Source: Vibrio vulnificus NBRC 15645 = ATCC 27562
GTDB taxonomy: Bacteria; Pseudomonadota; Gammaproteobacteria; Enterobacterales; Vibrionaceae
Direction of reading: 5' to 3'
Length of the DNA: 64,000 bases
Assembly: GCF_002224265.1 (NCBI RefSeq)
Contig: NZ_CP012881.1
Span: 1-64,000 of the forward strand
Part shown: piece after piece, positions 33,305 through 42,921 of the stretch
Numbering within the stretch: position 1 is the first letter of the stretch
Layout: the number at the start of each line of letters is the position of its first letter
The notes under the pieces: generated by a model
The model's database searches: none
The model's input: only the letters and a program-made list of their open reading frames with translations
What the model was told of the DNA's origin: nothing
Translations under genes and position numbers: made by a program

Positions 33305-34903
33305 TTAAAGTTTTGTCCAAGCTTGTTGCCAATTGGTACCCACGCCTGGCTCATAGGCACTCGGTGTTGAACCACACCATAAGTTATAAGGCCACGACTT
33401 ACACTGGTATGTCGACCCCACATTAGTCACGACATCACCCGCACTGTAATTTGTCCCCGCCAGATACGCATTCGCATCGGTTGGCGGTGTTGGCTCGGGT
33501 GTTGTTGGCGGTTCAGGCGTCGTTGGAGGCTCTGTGGGTGTGGTGCCCGAGCCCGAACAATCTGAGCTACCGACAACTTGCCATACTCCCCACGGACCAG
33601 AGTCAGACGGGTTATCTCCTTGAGTCCACCAACCGGCTTTCCAAGATTGACCAGCCCAGCTCACCACATCACCCGCGTTGTAGACTTTGCTTGCCTGCCA
33701 TTCATTGGCGCACGTGCCATCTGGTGGTGTGTTGGTATGTTTCGCGCTTGCTGAGACTTCTGCGCGATAGATTGTTGAGGTTTTGTCGATTTCAAACGCT
33801 AACGCCGCTTTGGCCGTACCAGCTGTGCTTGCGCCAAATTCAATAGAGACACGACAGGTTTGCCCATTAGAAAGCGTCGACAATGTACAGAGATCACGAC
33901 TGATTACTGGCTGAGTGGCAACGCCAGATCCGGTCACACTCAAGCGGTCAACCGTAAAGCTGCCTGTTCCTGTATTTTTGATCGTGAACGTGTGACTTTT
34001 CAGCTCACCAACATTGAATGCCGTTAGTGTTTGGGAAGGTGTATATCCGACGGAAACGGTCTCTGATGGCGGTGTGACATTACCGACAATACCATCAACA
34101 AAGCTGCGAAGCGCGGCAATATCACTGTACACACCGTATTTGCCTGGGCGAGCACAACCAATGCCCCAACTGACGATCCCAAGTTGCGTAATGGAACCCG
34201 CTCGATTGATAACGATCGGTCCGCCACTGTCACCTTGGCAAGAATCGATGCCACCTTGTGGCACGCCAGCGCAAAATGCCACCTCTCCCACATTGGCGTA
34301 ACTTCCCCCCGCTTGGCGACACGTGGCATCCGATATCAATGGAACATCCACTTCCTGTAGTACCGTTGGTGAACTGCCACCTTCTGTCGTACGACCTAGC
34401 CCTGCGACCGTCAGCCAGTCACCCACCGCTGCATATTGGCTCAAACTACCCGCCGCGATATCAACCGCCGTCACACCTTGCGGTATTTGGCTAAGTTTGA
34501 GTAGTGCAATGTCATTTTCAAACGTCGATTTGTTGTAGGCAGGATGCATGTAGATTTGGCTAACGTTGGATCGCACCCCATCCGTACCGTTGTAAACAAC
34601 GCCACCGATTTTGACGGCGATCTGGCTTGGTAGGTCGCCATCGACACAGTGAGCAGCCGTCAGCACATAACCATTGCCAATGTAACTTGCGCCACAATAA
34701 GAGCGGTTGCTGTTACGGCTGACAATTTGCGTGTAGAACTTCCATTCACTCGCATTGGCGGGAGTACCGCCAACGATACGGGGCTGAATGTCATTCGATT
34801 GAACAACGTCTGTTTGCGTCTGTGAAAGAACCTCTGCGCTGACCGATGCAGACAACATCATCAAGCTGAGCAGAGTAAGTTTCCCTGTCGATTTCAATGT
34901 CAT
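33305..34903 (-). CDS. Secreted trypsin-like serine protease with two chitin-binding modules
   Basis: Extracellular S1-family protease (532 aa from ATG 34903; AAGAGG lies just upstream, and longer in-frame starts would spoil the signal peptide). Residues 1-23 are a signal peptide, then a short propeptide and activation site PR|IVGG at ~43. The catalytic triad is visible: H85 (LTAAHC), D131 (ENDIALLKL), S226 (SCQGDSGGP), with D220 in the specificity pocket predicting cleavage after Arg/Lys. A beta-sandwich domain (~295-385) follows, then a CBM5/12-type chitin-binding module (~412-460, SKVYNAGDVVSWAGQSWKA), a Pro/Thr linker, and a second aromatic-rich module (TNYSAGDVVTNVGSTYQCKS). Probably secreted by type II secretion. 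Likely acts on chitin-associated or host proteins. Confidence 0.88.
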   Translation of the reverse strand: MTLKSTGKLTLLSLMMLSASVSAEVLSQTQTDVVQSNDIQPRIVGGTPANASEWKFYTQIVSRNSNRSYCGASYIGNGYVLTAAHCVDGDLPSQIAVKIGGVVYNGTDGVRSNVSQIYMHPAYNKSTFENDIALLKLSQIPQGVTAVDIAAGSLSQYAAVGDWLTVAGLGRTTEGGSSPTVLQEVDVPLISDATCRQAGGSYANVGEVAFCAGVPQGGIDSCQGDSGGPIVINRAGSITQLGIVSWGIGCARPGKYGVYSDIAALRSFVDGIVGNVTPPSETVSVGYTPSQTLTAFNVGELKSHTFTIKNTGTGSFTVDRLSVTGSGVATQPVISRDLCTLSTLSNGQTCRVSIEFGASTAGTAKAALAFEIDKTSTIYRAEVSASAKHTNTPPDGTCANEWQASKVYNAGDVVSWAGQSWKAGWWTQGDNPSDSGPWGVWQVVGSSDCSGSGTTPTEPPTTPEPPTTPEPTPPTDANAYLAGTNYSAGDVVTNVGSTYQCKSWPYNLWCGSTPSAYEPGVGTNWQQAWTKL

Positions 34904-35162
34904 TTCCTCTTGTTTAATCGGGCGCTTATTGCGCCACATATTAGACAAGCAGATAAAAATCGACCTCCCAACTCGATTTATAAATTATTTATAGAGCTTG
35001 CGAGAGACGTGCAACATTCGAGCTAAACATCTTGTTACATTCACACAACAAAATGATCCGTTTCACATATTTATTTTACAAATCAATCAGTAAGAGCCTT
35101 TTCATAAGCGAGACTGTTGCAATAACAGCACACAAGGAGTTGATCTCACCCAGAGTAACCAC

Positions 35163-35642
35163 TCAGTTTTTCAGCGATTTTCTCAACCAGTGAATATGCG
35201 GCTGAAAACCATTCTTCTCATACACAGCAATCGCGGTTTGGTTGAAATCCCATACTTCAACAAACACTTGTTCAACACCATAATCACGGAAAGTTTGTTC
35301 GATTTTGGCTAACAGCGCCTCAGCAATTCCTTGTTGGCGAAACGGCTTACCAACGTATAACTCATCGACACTGCCCATCGGTAAAGGGCGGCTCACTGTC
35401 GAAATCAGCTCGCAAAAATGCCCTGACACAAACCCCACCACTTCCTCATCAACTTTAGCGACAAACACCAAACATTCAGGATCATCGAGATAGCGAGCAA
35501 TGCTTTTCTCTTGCTCGATATCTTCTGCGCTTTTAAAAAATTCAGGGCACTGTAAATGATGTTCATCATGCAAATCGAACATCAAATCATTAAGGGCTTC
35601 GAGGTCTGAAGGACGTGCAGAAGAGAGAATAAACGCGGTCAT
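35163..35642 (-). CDS. GNAT family N-acetyltransferase
   Basis: Cytoplasmic acetyl-CoA-dependent acetyltransferase of about 159 aa. The GNAT fold is shown by the N-terminal FILSSARPSDLEALNDLM, the motif-A segment VDELYVGKPFRQQGIAEALL (the Q/R-x-x-G-x-A CoA loop) and the C-terminal AIAVYEKNGFQPHIHWL. I place the start at ATG 35642, giving a normal family length. A longer open frame to 35723 adds residues unlike the family, though no strong ribosome site marks the shorter start. Substrate unknown. It is the last minus-strand gene after prpE, 106 nt downstream of it. Confidence 0.85.
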   Translation of the reverse strand: MTAFILSSARPSDLEALNDLMFDLHDEHHLQCPEFFKSAEDIEQEKSIARYLDDPECLVFVAKVDEEVVGFVSGHFCELISTVSRPLPMGSVDELYVGKPFRQQGIAEALLAKIEQTFRDYGVEQVFVEVWDFNQTAIAVYEKNGFQPHIHWLRKSLKN

Positions 35643-35748
35643 AGATGGCAACTTGAGGGAAAATAATGACCTAAGTGTGTGGCGCGACAGTGGATAAAGC
35701 AAGTGAATTTGCCAATCCATCACTATTGACGATGGATTGGCGATAGCG

Positions 35749-37626
35749 TTAACGACTCAGTACTTTTTCGATTTCATTAAGACTGCTCGGATCGTCGATG
35801 GTAGATGGCACAGCGTATTGTTCACCATCAGCAATTTGACGGATGGTACGGCGCAAAATTTTGCCTGAGCGCGTTTTGGGTAATCGCTCAACCACCAAGG
35901 CTTGTTTAAAACAGGCAACGGCGCCGATTTCATTACGCACTTTGCCGACGAGCTCTTGCTCCAGCTCGGTTGGGTCGATTTTCACCCCATCTTTGAGCAC
36001 CACAAAGCCCAGCGGCAACTGTCCTTTGAGTTCATCGTGCACACCCACCACCGCACATTCCGCGACAGCAGGGTGCGCGCCAACAATCTCTTCCATTTCT
36101 CCGGTTGAGAGACGATGCCCCGCCACGTTAATCACATCATCAATGCGCCCCATGATAAAGAGATACCCCTCTTCATCCAGATAACCGCCATCCCCCGAAA
36201 CATAGTAACCCGGGAACTGGCTCAGATAACCCGATTCAAATCGATCGTGATTGCGCCATACGGTTGGCAAACAGCTTGGCGGCAAAGGCCTTTTCAGTGC
36301 GACAAAACCTTGCTGCATTGGCCCTGCTCTTAACCCCATTTCATCCAGTATTTCCACTTGATAACCCGGAATAGGCATGGTGGCCGAACCCGCTTTGACT
36401 GGCATTAACTCAATACCCACCATGTTGCCAGCAATCGCCCAGCCGGTTTCAGTTTGCCACCAGTGGTCAATCACGGGCTTGGCCGTTTGACTTTGAACCC
36501 ATTCCAAGGTTGGCGGGTCAAGCCTTTCTCCCGCCATAAAGATGGTCTCCAACTTTGAAAGATCATACTTGTTTAGATGCTCGCCTTGCGGATCTTCTTT
36601 TTTAATCGCTCGGAACGCCGTTGGCGCTGAGAAAAGAACGTTAACTCCATACTCTTCGCACACGCGCCAAAATGCACCAGAATCCGGCGTGCGTACTGGC
36701 TTCCCTTCAAACAAAATCGTGGTGCAACCATGAATCAACGGCGCATACACAATATAAGAGTGCCCGACGACCCACCCCACATCAGATGCCGCCCAAAACA
36801 CGCCATCCTGCGGCATATTGTAAATGGCGCTCATCGAATACTTCATGGCCACGGCATGGCCACCGTTGTCACGCACCACCCCTTTCGGTTTGCCCGTCGT
36901 GCCTGAAGTGTAGAGGATATAGAGGGGATCCGTTGCCAATACAGGAACACAAGCGTGCGGTAGCGCATTTTCAACCGCTTGATGCCAATCAAGATCACGT
37001 TCGCTGCTGAGCTGGGCATCGCACTGAGGACGCTGCAATACCACCACTTTTTCCGGTTTCCAGCGGCTCTCCATAATGGCCTTATCAACCATTGGTTTGT
37101 AGGGAATCACCTTATTGATTTCGATGCCACAAGAGGCCGTCATGATCACTTTAGGCTCGGCATCTTCAATGCGCACCGCCAATTCATTCGGGGCAAAGCC
37201 ACCAAATACCACGGAGTGAATCGCCCCTAAACGTGCACATGCCAGCATCGCCATCGCGGCTTCTGGGATCATCGGCATGTAAATCACCACACGATCGCCT
37301 TTCGTCACGCCTTGGCCAGCCAACATACCGGCAATACGTGCCACACGGTCTCGCATTTCAAAATAGCTGTAAACCTGCTTGGTTTCAGTCACGGGTGAGT
37401 CGTATATCAATGCCGCTTTATCGCCTCGGCCTTGTTCACAGTGGTAATCGAGAGCCAACCATGAGGTGTTGAGCAAGCCATCGGGGTACCAACGCTCAAT
37501 GCCATTTGCATCATTGGCAAGAATGGTTTTAGGGAACTCAAACCAATCGATATTCTTTGCTTGGGCTTGCCAAAAGCTTTCCGGTTGCTGCTTAGCCCAT
37601 TGATATTCTTTCTGATATGCAGACAT
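35749..37626 (-). CDS. prpE: Propionyl-CoA synthetase PrpE
   Basis: Activates propionate to propionyl-CoA via propionyl-AMP, the entry step of the 2-methylcitrate cycle. ATG 37626 with GGAGGAA 6 nt upstream; 625 aa, the usual length. The acetyl-CoA-synthetase N-terminal domain starts at ~8, the AMP-binding P-loop is YTSGTTGKPKG near residue 240, and the C-terminal catalytic lysine motif is RLPKTRSGKILRR. Last gene of the prp cluster, 64 nt after prpF. Confidence 0.95.
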   Translation of the reverse strand: MSAYQKEYQWAKQQPESFWQAQAKNIDWFEFPKTILANDANGIERWYPDGLLNTSWLALDYHCEQGRGDKAALIYDSPVTETKQVYSYFEMRDRVARIAGMLAGQGVTKGDRVVIYMPMIPEAAMAMLACARLGAIHSVVFGGFAPNELAVRIEDAEPKVIMTASCGIEINKVIPYKPMVDKAIMESRWKPEKVVVLQRPQCDAQLSSERDLDWHQAVENALPHACVPVLATDPLYILYTSGTTGKPKGVVRDNGGHAVAMKYSMSAIYNMPQDGVFWAASDVGWVVGHSYIVYAPLIHGCTTILFEGKPVRTPDSGAFWRVCEEYGVNVLFSAPTAFRAIKKEDPQGEHLNKYDLSKLETIFMAGERLDPPTLEWVQSQTAKPVIDHWWQTETGWAIAGNMVGIELMPVKAGSATMPIPGYQVEILDEMGLRAGPMQQGFVALKRPLPPSCLPTVWRNHDRFESGYLSQFPGYYVSGDGGYLDEEGYLFIMGRIDDVINVAGHRLSTGEMEEIVGAHPAVAECAVVGVHDELKGQLPLGFVVLKDGVKIDPTELEQELVGKVRNEIGAVACFKQALVVERLPKTRSGKILRRTIRQIADGEQYAVPSTIDDPSSLNEIEKVLSR

Positions 37627-37690
37627 AGTGTTTCCTCCAGTCTGTCCTGACCTTGTAATCAAACGAAGAGATCAAACTCGTCTGATAGGT

Positions 37691-38917
37691 TTATTCAAAG
37701 ACATCGGAGGGAACACGCACAAAGCCCTCCATCAGTATACGAGCGCTGCGGCTCATGATGGCTTTTTCCACCACCCAGCCTTGTTGTGTTGCTTTCGCTT
37801 GCGCACCCACCTTTAACGTCCCAGACGGATGGCCAAAGGTGACCGCTTGTTTTTCACCACCGCCTGCCGCTAAGTTCACTAAAGTGCCCGGCACGCAAGC
37901 GGCAGCGCCAATCGCGACCGCTGCGGTCCCCATCATCGCGTGATGCAGCTTGCCCATTGAAAGGGCGCGAACCAGCAGATCAACCTCTCCCGCCTCCACC
38001 ACTTTGCCACTTGAGGCTTGGTAACTTTTCGGCTTCGCGACAAACGCCACTTTTGGGGTGTGCTGGCGACCTTCTGCTTCTTCAATCGAAGTAATCAACC
38101 CCATTTTTAGCGCGCCATAAGCACGAATGGTTTCAAACTTGGCTAACGCTTGCTCATCATTATTGATCTGCTCTTGCAGTTCCGTCCCCAAATACCCCAA
38201 CGCCTCAGCATCAAGGAAAATGGTGGGAATGCCCGCATTAATGAGCGTGGCGTTAAAGGTGCCAATACCCGGTACGACAAGGTCATCAATCAAATTGCCA
38301 GTGGGAAACATGCTCCCCTCGCCATCGGCTGGGTCAACGAAATCGACTTGGATCTCTGCGGCTGGAAATGTCACGCCATCAAGAGAAAACTCGCCCGTTT
38401 CCTGCACCGAACCATTTTGAATGGGCACGTGCACTTCAATGGTTTTGCCGATATTGGCTTGCCACACTTTCACCGTCACCACGCCATTTTGAGGAATGCG
38501 TTTTTCGTCAATCAAGCCAGCATGGATGGCAAATGGGCCAACCGCAGCAGATAAGTTGCCACAGTTACCGCTCCAGTCGACAAACGGTTTATCGATAGAG
38601 ACTTGACCAAACAGGTAATCGACATCGTGATCGGCTCGGCTGCTTTTGCTCACTATCACCGTTTTGCTAGTGCTGGATGTCGCCCCGCCCATGCCGTCAA
38701 TCTGCTTGCCATAGGGATCTGGGCTGCCAATCACACGCAGCAGCAGTTGGTCACGTTTTTCCCCCGCCACTTGTGCCTCTGGCGGTAACTCTGCAAGGTT
38801 GAAAAATACCCCTTTGCTGGTGCCGCCTCGCATATACGTGGCAGGCACTCTTATCTGGCTCATCCGCGCCTCGCGCTGTGTAGCGCTTTGTGTGGAGGAT
38901 CGTGTAGAAGGTTTCAT
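37691..38917 (-). CDS. prpF: 2-methylaconitate cis-trans isomerase PrpF
   Basis: Isomerises the 2-methylaconitate made by AcnD into the isomer used for hydration to 2-methylisocitrate. 408 aa from ATG 38917, which has AAGGAG 9 nt upstream; Met at 38863 (SQIRVPATYMRGGTSKG) is an alternative that fits homologues. Diaminopimelate-epimerase-like fold with the conserved MRGGTSKGVFF and SGNCGNLSAAVGPFA motifs. Its ribosome site lies within the end of acnD and the genes are 2 nt apart, so they are translationally coupled. acnD-prpF pairs replace the single-step PrpD enzyme. Confidence 0.94.
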   Translation of the reverse strand: MKPSTRSSTQSATQREARMSQIRVPATYMRGGTSKGVFFNLAELPPEAQVAGEKRDQLLLRVIGSPDPYGKQIDGMGGATSSTSKTVIVSKSSRADHDVDYLFGQVSIDKPFVDWSGNCGNLSAAVGPFAIHAGLIDEKRIPQNGVVTVKVWQANIGKTIEVHVPIQNGSVQETGEFSLDGVTFPAAEIQVDFVDPADGEGSMFPTGNLIDDLVVPGIGTFNATLINAGIPTIFLDAEALGYLGTELQEQINNDEQALAKFETIRAYGALKMGLITSIEEAEGRQHTPKVAFVAKPKSYQASSGKVVEAGEVDLLVRALSMGKLHHAMMGTAAVAIGAAACVPGTLVNLAAGGGEKQAVTFGHPSGTLKVGAQAKATQQGWVVEKAIMSRSARILMEGFVRVPSDVFE

Positions 38918-38919
38918 CG

Positions 38920-41520
38920 TTACGCTCCTTGCTCGGAGAGAAAATCTTGCGCAAATCGCTGCAACACACCGCCTGCTTGATACACATGCACTTCATCTTC
39001 GGTATCAAGACGGCACGTCACCGCGACATCGAGTTTTTCCCCATTGGTGCGAGTGATGACCAGCGCAAGGTCGGCTCCGGGTTTGATCTCCCCCATCACG
39101 TCATAGAGCTCGGTGCCGTCCAGTTGCAGGCTGTTTCGATTCACACCCGCTTTAAATTGCAGCGGCAACACGCCCATGCCGACGAGGTTGGTACGGTGAA
39201 TGCGCTCAAAGCCTTCCGCAACGATGGCTTCTACCCCAGCAAGTCGAACCCCTTTTGCCGCCCAATCGCGAGAGGAGCCTTGTCCGTAGTCCGCGCCAGC
39301 GACAATGATCAATGGCTGCCTGCGCTGCATGTAAGTTTCAATCGCTTCCCACATGCGAGTGACGTTCCCCTCTGGCTCCACTCTAGCGAGCGATCCTTGC
39401 ACCACTTGGCCATTCTCTTTCACCATTTCATTAAACAGTTTCGGGTTCGCGAACGTTGCACGTTGCGCGGTCAAGTGATCGCCGCGATGGGTGGCATAGG
39501 AGTTAAAGTCCTCCTCTGGCACGCCCATTTTTGCCAAGTATTCGCCCGCCGCAGAGCTGGCTAAAATCGCATTCGATGGTGAAAGGTGATCGGTGGTGAT
39601 GTTGTCTCCCAAAATCGCCAAAGGCCGCATACCGGAAAGCGTGCGCTCATCAGCGAGAGCGCCCTCCCAATAGGGTGGTCGGCGAATATAGGTGCTCATC
39701 GGACGCCAATCGTAAAGTGGTGACTCGCTACGCTCACTTTCATCCAGTTTGAACATTTGAATATAGACTTGGCGGAACTGTTCAGGCTTCACAGAGCTGC
39801 CCACGACTGAATCAATCTCTTCGTCGCTTGGCCAAACGTCACGCAGATAAATTGGTTTGCCGTTGCTATCCATCCCCAACACATCGCGCTCAATATCAAA
39901 GCGCATCGTGCCTGCAATCGCATACGCCACCACCAACGGTGGAGAGGCAAGAAACGCTTGTTTAGCATAGGGGTGAATACGGCCATCGAAGTTGCGGTTA
40001 CCCGACAACACCGCAGTCGCGTAGAGATCGCGGTCGATGATCTCTTGCTGAATCTTAGGGTCGAGTGCGCCACTCATGCCATTACAGGTGGTACAAGCAT
40101 ACGCGACGATGCCAAATCCGAGCTTTTCGAGCTCGGGCAATAACCCCGCTTCTTCAAGATAAAGCTTGGCCACTTTTGAGCCGGGTGCAAAGGAGGATTT
40201 CACCCAAGGTTTACGGATGAGGCCCAACTGGTTGGCTTTCTTCGCCAACAAACCTGCCGCGACAACATTGCGAGGGTTACTGGTGTTGGTGCACGAGGTA
40301 ATGGCGGCGATGATCACTGCACCATCTGGCAGTTCACCTTCTTTTTCTTGGTATTGCCCGGCAATGCCACGGCTAGCTAACTCAGAGGTGGGCAAACGGC
40401 GATGAGGGTTAGACGGCCCAGCAAGATTGCGCGAGACCTGAGACAAATCAAACTCCAACACACGCTCATAGTCGACCTGCTGTAAATCGTCGGCCCATAA
40501 TCCGGTGTGTTTGGCGTAGTTTTCGACCAAAGCCACTTGCTCTGGCTCGCGCCCTGTTAAGCGTAGGTAGTTGATTGTCTGCTCGTCGATGTAGAACATG
40601 CCCGCGGTGGCGCCGTATTCTGGCGTCATATTGGAAATGGTCGCGCGATCACCAATCGTCAGCGCTTTGGCCCCTTCGCCAAAGAATTCAAGGTAAGCGG
40701 AAACCACCCGTTCTTGACGCAAAAATTCAGTAATGGCTAACACAATATCGGTAGCGGTAATGCCCGGTTGACGCTCACCAATCAGCTTCACACCGACGAT
40801 GTCGGGCAAACGCATCATGGACGGACGACCGAGCATCACGGTTTCCGCTTCTAAACCACCGACACCAATGGCAATCACACCAAGGGCATCGACATGGGGT
40901 GTGTGGCTGTCAGTGCCAACACAAGTGTCAGGAAAGGCGATGCCCTCTTTTACCTGCACCACTGGCGACATTTTTTCCAAGTTGATTTGGTGCATGATGC
41001 CGTTACCCGCCGGAATCACACTGACGTTTTCAAACGCGGTTTTACACCACTCGATGAAGTGGAATCGATCTTCGTTACGGCGCTCCTCGATGGCGCGATT
41101 TTTCTCAAACGCCTCTGGGTCAAAACCGCCATATTCCACCGCCAACGAGTGATCGACAATCAGTTGGGTTTCCACCACAGGATTGACGTTCGCTGGATTC
41201 CCGCCTTGCTCGGCGATCGCGTCGCGCAGACCAGCAAGGTCGACTAATGCGGTTTGGCCCAAAATATCGTGGCAAACCACGCGCGCTGGATACCAAGGAA
41301 AATCAAGATCGCGACGTCGTTCAATCAACTGTTTCAGACTGTCGGTAAGCGCGCTAGGTTCACAGCGGCGCACCAGTTGTTCTGCCAACACGCGCGAAGT
41401 GTATGGCAAACGCGCGTACGCGCCTGGAGATATCGCCTCGACCGCTTCACGCGCATCAAAGTAATCCAGCGAACTGCCCGGTAGAGGTTTGCGATATAAG
41501 GTATTGTTTTTATTGCTCAT
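38920..41520 (-). CDS. acnD: Fe/S-dependent 2-methylisocitrate dehydratase AcnD
   Basis: Aconitase-family enzyme dehydrating 2-methylcitrate to 2-methylaconitate; works with PrpF instead of PrpD. About 866 aa from ATG 41520 (SNKNNTLYRKPLPG); a Met five codons upstream (41535) is possible. The 4Fe-4S ligands are visible in ITSCTNTSNPRN and YACTTCNGMSG; the C-terminal swivel domain has GADYGQGSSRDWAAKG. Located between prpC and prpF in the propionate operon, 69 nt after prpC. Confidence 0.95.
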   Translation of the reverse strand: MSNKNNTLYRKPLPGSSLDYFDAREAVEAISPGAYARLPYTSRVLAEQLVRRCEPSALTDSLKQLIERRRDLDFPWYPARVVCHDILGQTALVDLAGLRDAIAEQGGNPANVNPVVETQLIVDHSLAVEYGGFDPEAFEKNRAIEERRNEDRFHFIEWCKTAFENVSVIPAGNGIMHQINLEKMSPVVQVKEGIAFPDTCVGTDSHTPHVDALGVIAIGVGGLEAETVMLGRPSMMRLPDIVGVKLIGERQPGITATDIVLAITEFLRQERVVSAYLEFFGEGAKALTIGDRATISNMTPEYGATAGMFYIDEQTINYLRLTGREPEQVALVENYAKHTGLWADDLQQVDYERVLEFDLSQVSRNLAGPSNPHRRLPTSELASRGIAGQYQEKEGELPDGAVIIAAITSCTNTSNPRNVVAAGLLAKKANQLGLIRKPWVKSSFAPGSKVAKLYLEEAGLLPELEKLGFGIVAYACTTCNGMSGALDPKIQQEIIDRDLYATAVLSGNRNFDGRIHPYAKQAFLASPPLVVAYAIAGTMRFDIERDVLGMDSNGKPIYLRDVWPSDEEIDSVVGSSVKPEQFRQVYIQMFKLDESERSESPLYDWRPMSTYIRRPPYWEGALADERTLSGMRPLAILGDNITTDHLSPSNAILASSAAGEYLAKMGVPEEDFNSYATHRGDHLTAQRATFANPKLFNEMVKENGQVVQGSLARVEPEGNVTRMWEAIETYMQRRQPLIIVAGADYGQGSSRDWAAKGVRLAGVEAIVAEGFERIHRTNLVGMGVLPLQFKAGVNRNSLQLDGTELYDVMGEIKPGADLALVITRTNGEKLDVAVTCRLDTEDEVHVYQAGGVLQRFAQDFLSEQGA

Positions 41521-41589
41521 GGACTTGCTTCCCATGCAAAACTGCGGAAAACCTCCCCTCGTGATTGAAGAGAGGTCAATCTCTAGGCG

Positions 41590-42732
41590 CTAGCGCTGTT
41601 CAATCGGCACCCAATCTTGGTGATCTGGGCCAATATAGTCAGCACTTGGACGAATAATTCGGTTATTGGCACGCTGTTCAAACACGTGCGCCGTCCAACC
41701 CGTTAAGCGACTCATGACGAAAATCGGCGTAAACAGCTTGGTGGGAATGTCCATGAAGTGATAGGCCGAGGCGTGGAAAAAATCAGCATTACAAAACAGA
41801 TCTTTCTCGCGTTTCATCACCGCTTCCACACGTTCAGAGACGGCGTAAAGATGGGTATCGCCCACCGCTTCTGACAAAGCTTGTGACCAACGTTTGATCA
41901 GAGCATTACGCGGGTCGCTTTCGCGATAAATCGCATGGCCAAAGCCCATGATTTTCTCTTTGTTGGCTAACATGCGCAGGATATTGCTTTCCGCCTCTTC
42001 TGGCGTTTGCCAGTTTTCGATCATCTCCATCGCGGCCTCGTTAGCGCCACCATGCAAAGGGCCACGCAAAGTGCCAATCGCCGCTGTCACACAGGAATGG
42101 ATATCAGACAGGGTTGAGGCACACACACGAGCGGCAAAGGTAGAGGCATTAAACTCATGCTCCGCATACAAAATCAGCGAACAATGCATCACCTGTTTAT
42201 GCAGTTCACTGGGCTCTTTTCCGGTGAGCATTTTGAGGAAGTAACCACCGATGCAATCTTGCGATTGGTCTTGCGTATCGATACGCACGCCATCGTGGCT
42301 AAAGCGATACCAGTAACAGATGATCGCAGGGAACAGCGCCAGCATGCGCTCTGTCGCGTCAAGCTGCTGCGAAAAATCGGTTTCTTGTTCTAAATTTCCC
42401 AGCACAGAGCACCCTGTACGCATCACGTCCATGGGATGCGCAGAAGCCGGGATCAGCTCCAGCGCTTGCTTCAACTCGGCCGGTAAGCCACGCAGGCCGA
42501 TCAGGCGAGTTTTGTAGGCATCCAACTCTTGTTGTGTCGGTAAGTGACCACGTAACAGCAAGTGTGCCACTTCTTCAAATTGTGCATGGTTGGCTAAGTC
42601 AGTGATGTCATAACCACGATAGGTTAACCCTGTCCCCGTTTTACCGACAGTACATAAAGCGGTGCTTCCAGCGCTTTGACCACGTAGGCCCGCGCCACCT
42701 AACTCACCTTTCTTCGTTAAAGAACTAGGCAT
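41590..42732 (-). CDS. prpC: 2-methylcitrate synthase PrpC
   Basis: Condenses propionyl-CoA with oxaloacetate to 2-methylcitrate. ATG 42732 with AAAGGAG 7 nt upstream; 380 aa, typical of type I citrate-synthase-like PrpC. The citrate-synthase active-site segments LRGPLHGGANEAAM and MGFGHAIYRESDPR are intact, with the catalytic Asp region in NADFFHASAYHFM. Second structural gene of the prp cluster. Confidence 0.95.
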   Translation of the reverse strand: MPSSLTKKGELGGAGLRGQSAGSTALCTVGKTGTGLTYRGYDITDLANHAQFEEVAHLLLRGHLPTQQELDAYKTRLIGLRGLPAELKQALELIPASAHPMDVMRTGCSVLGNLEQETDFSQQLDATERMLALFPAIICYWYRFSHDGVRIDTQDQSQDCIGGYFLKMLTGKEPSELHKQVMHCSLILYAEHEFNASTFAARVCASTLSDIHSCVTAAIGTLRGPLHGGANEAAMEMIENWQTPEEAESNILRMLANKEKIMGFGHAIYRESDPRNALIKRWSQALSEAVGDTHLYAVSERVEAVMKREKDLFCNADFFHASAYHFMDIPTKLFTPIFVMSRLTGWTAHVFEQRANNRIIRPSADYIGPDHQDWVPIEQR

Positions 42733-42863
42733 TTTGAACTCCTTTTCTGTCTGACGTTGCTCTCTAGCGGAGTGTTTTTCATCAGACGGTTTCACGTTAT
42801 TGGATTAAGTTAATTCCGACGGTATTCTTCTTGAACTTCCGTTTTTTGTTTTTCTTATCTTTA

Positions 42864-42895
42864 GCTTCCCTACTTTTCTTGGGCTTCCCTACTTT
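42864..42895. repeat. Direct repeat in the prpB-prpC intergenic gap
   Basis: The 13-mer GCTTCCCTACTTT occurs at 42864-42876 and 42883-42895, 19 bp apart, in the unusually long 189-bp gap between prpB and prpC. On the coding strand it reads AAAGTAGGGAAGC. Could be a regulator site or a chance duplication. Confidence 0.5.
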
Positions 42896-42921
42896 GCTCT
42901 CATCTAAAAAGCGCGTTGGGA

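Noticed and set aside
42733..42921. Small gene between prpB and prpC
   Set aside because: No open frame with a start and ribosome site; pyrimidine-rich intergenic DNA only.
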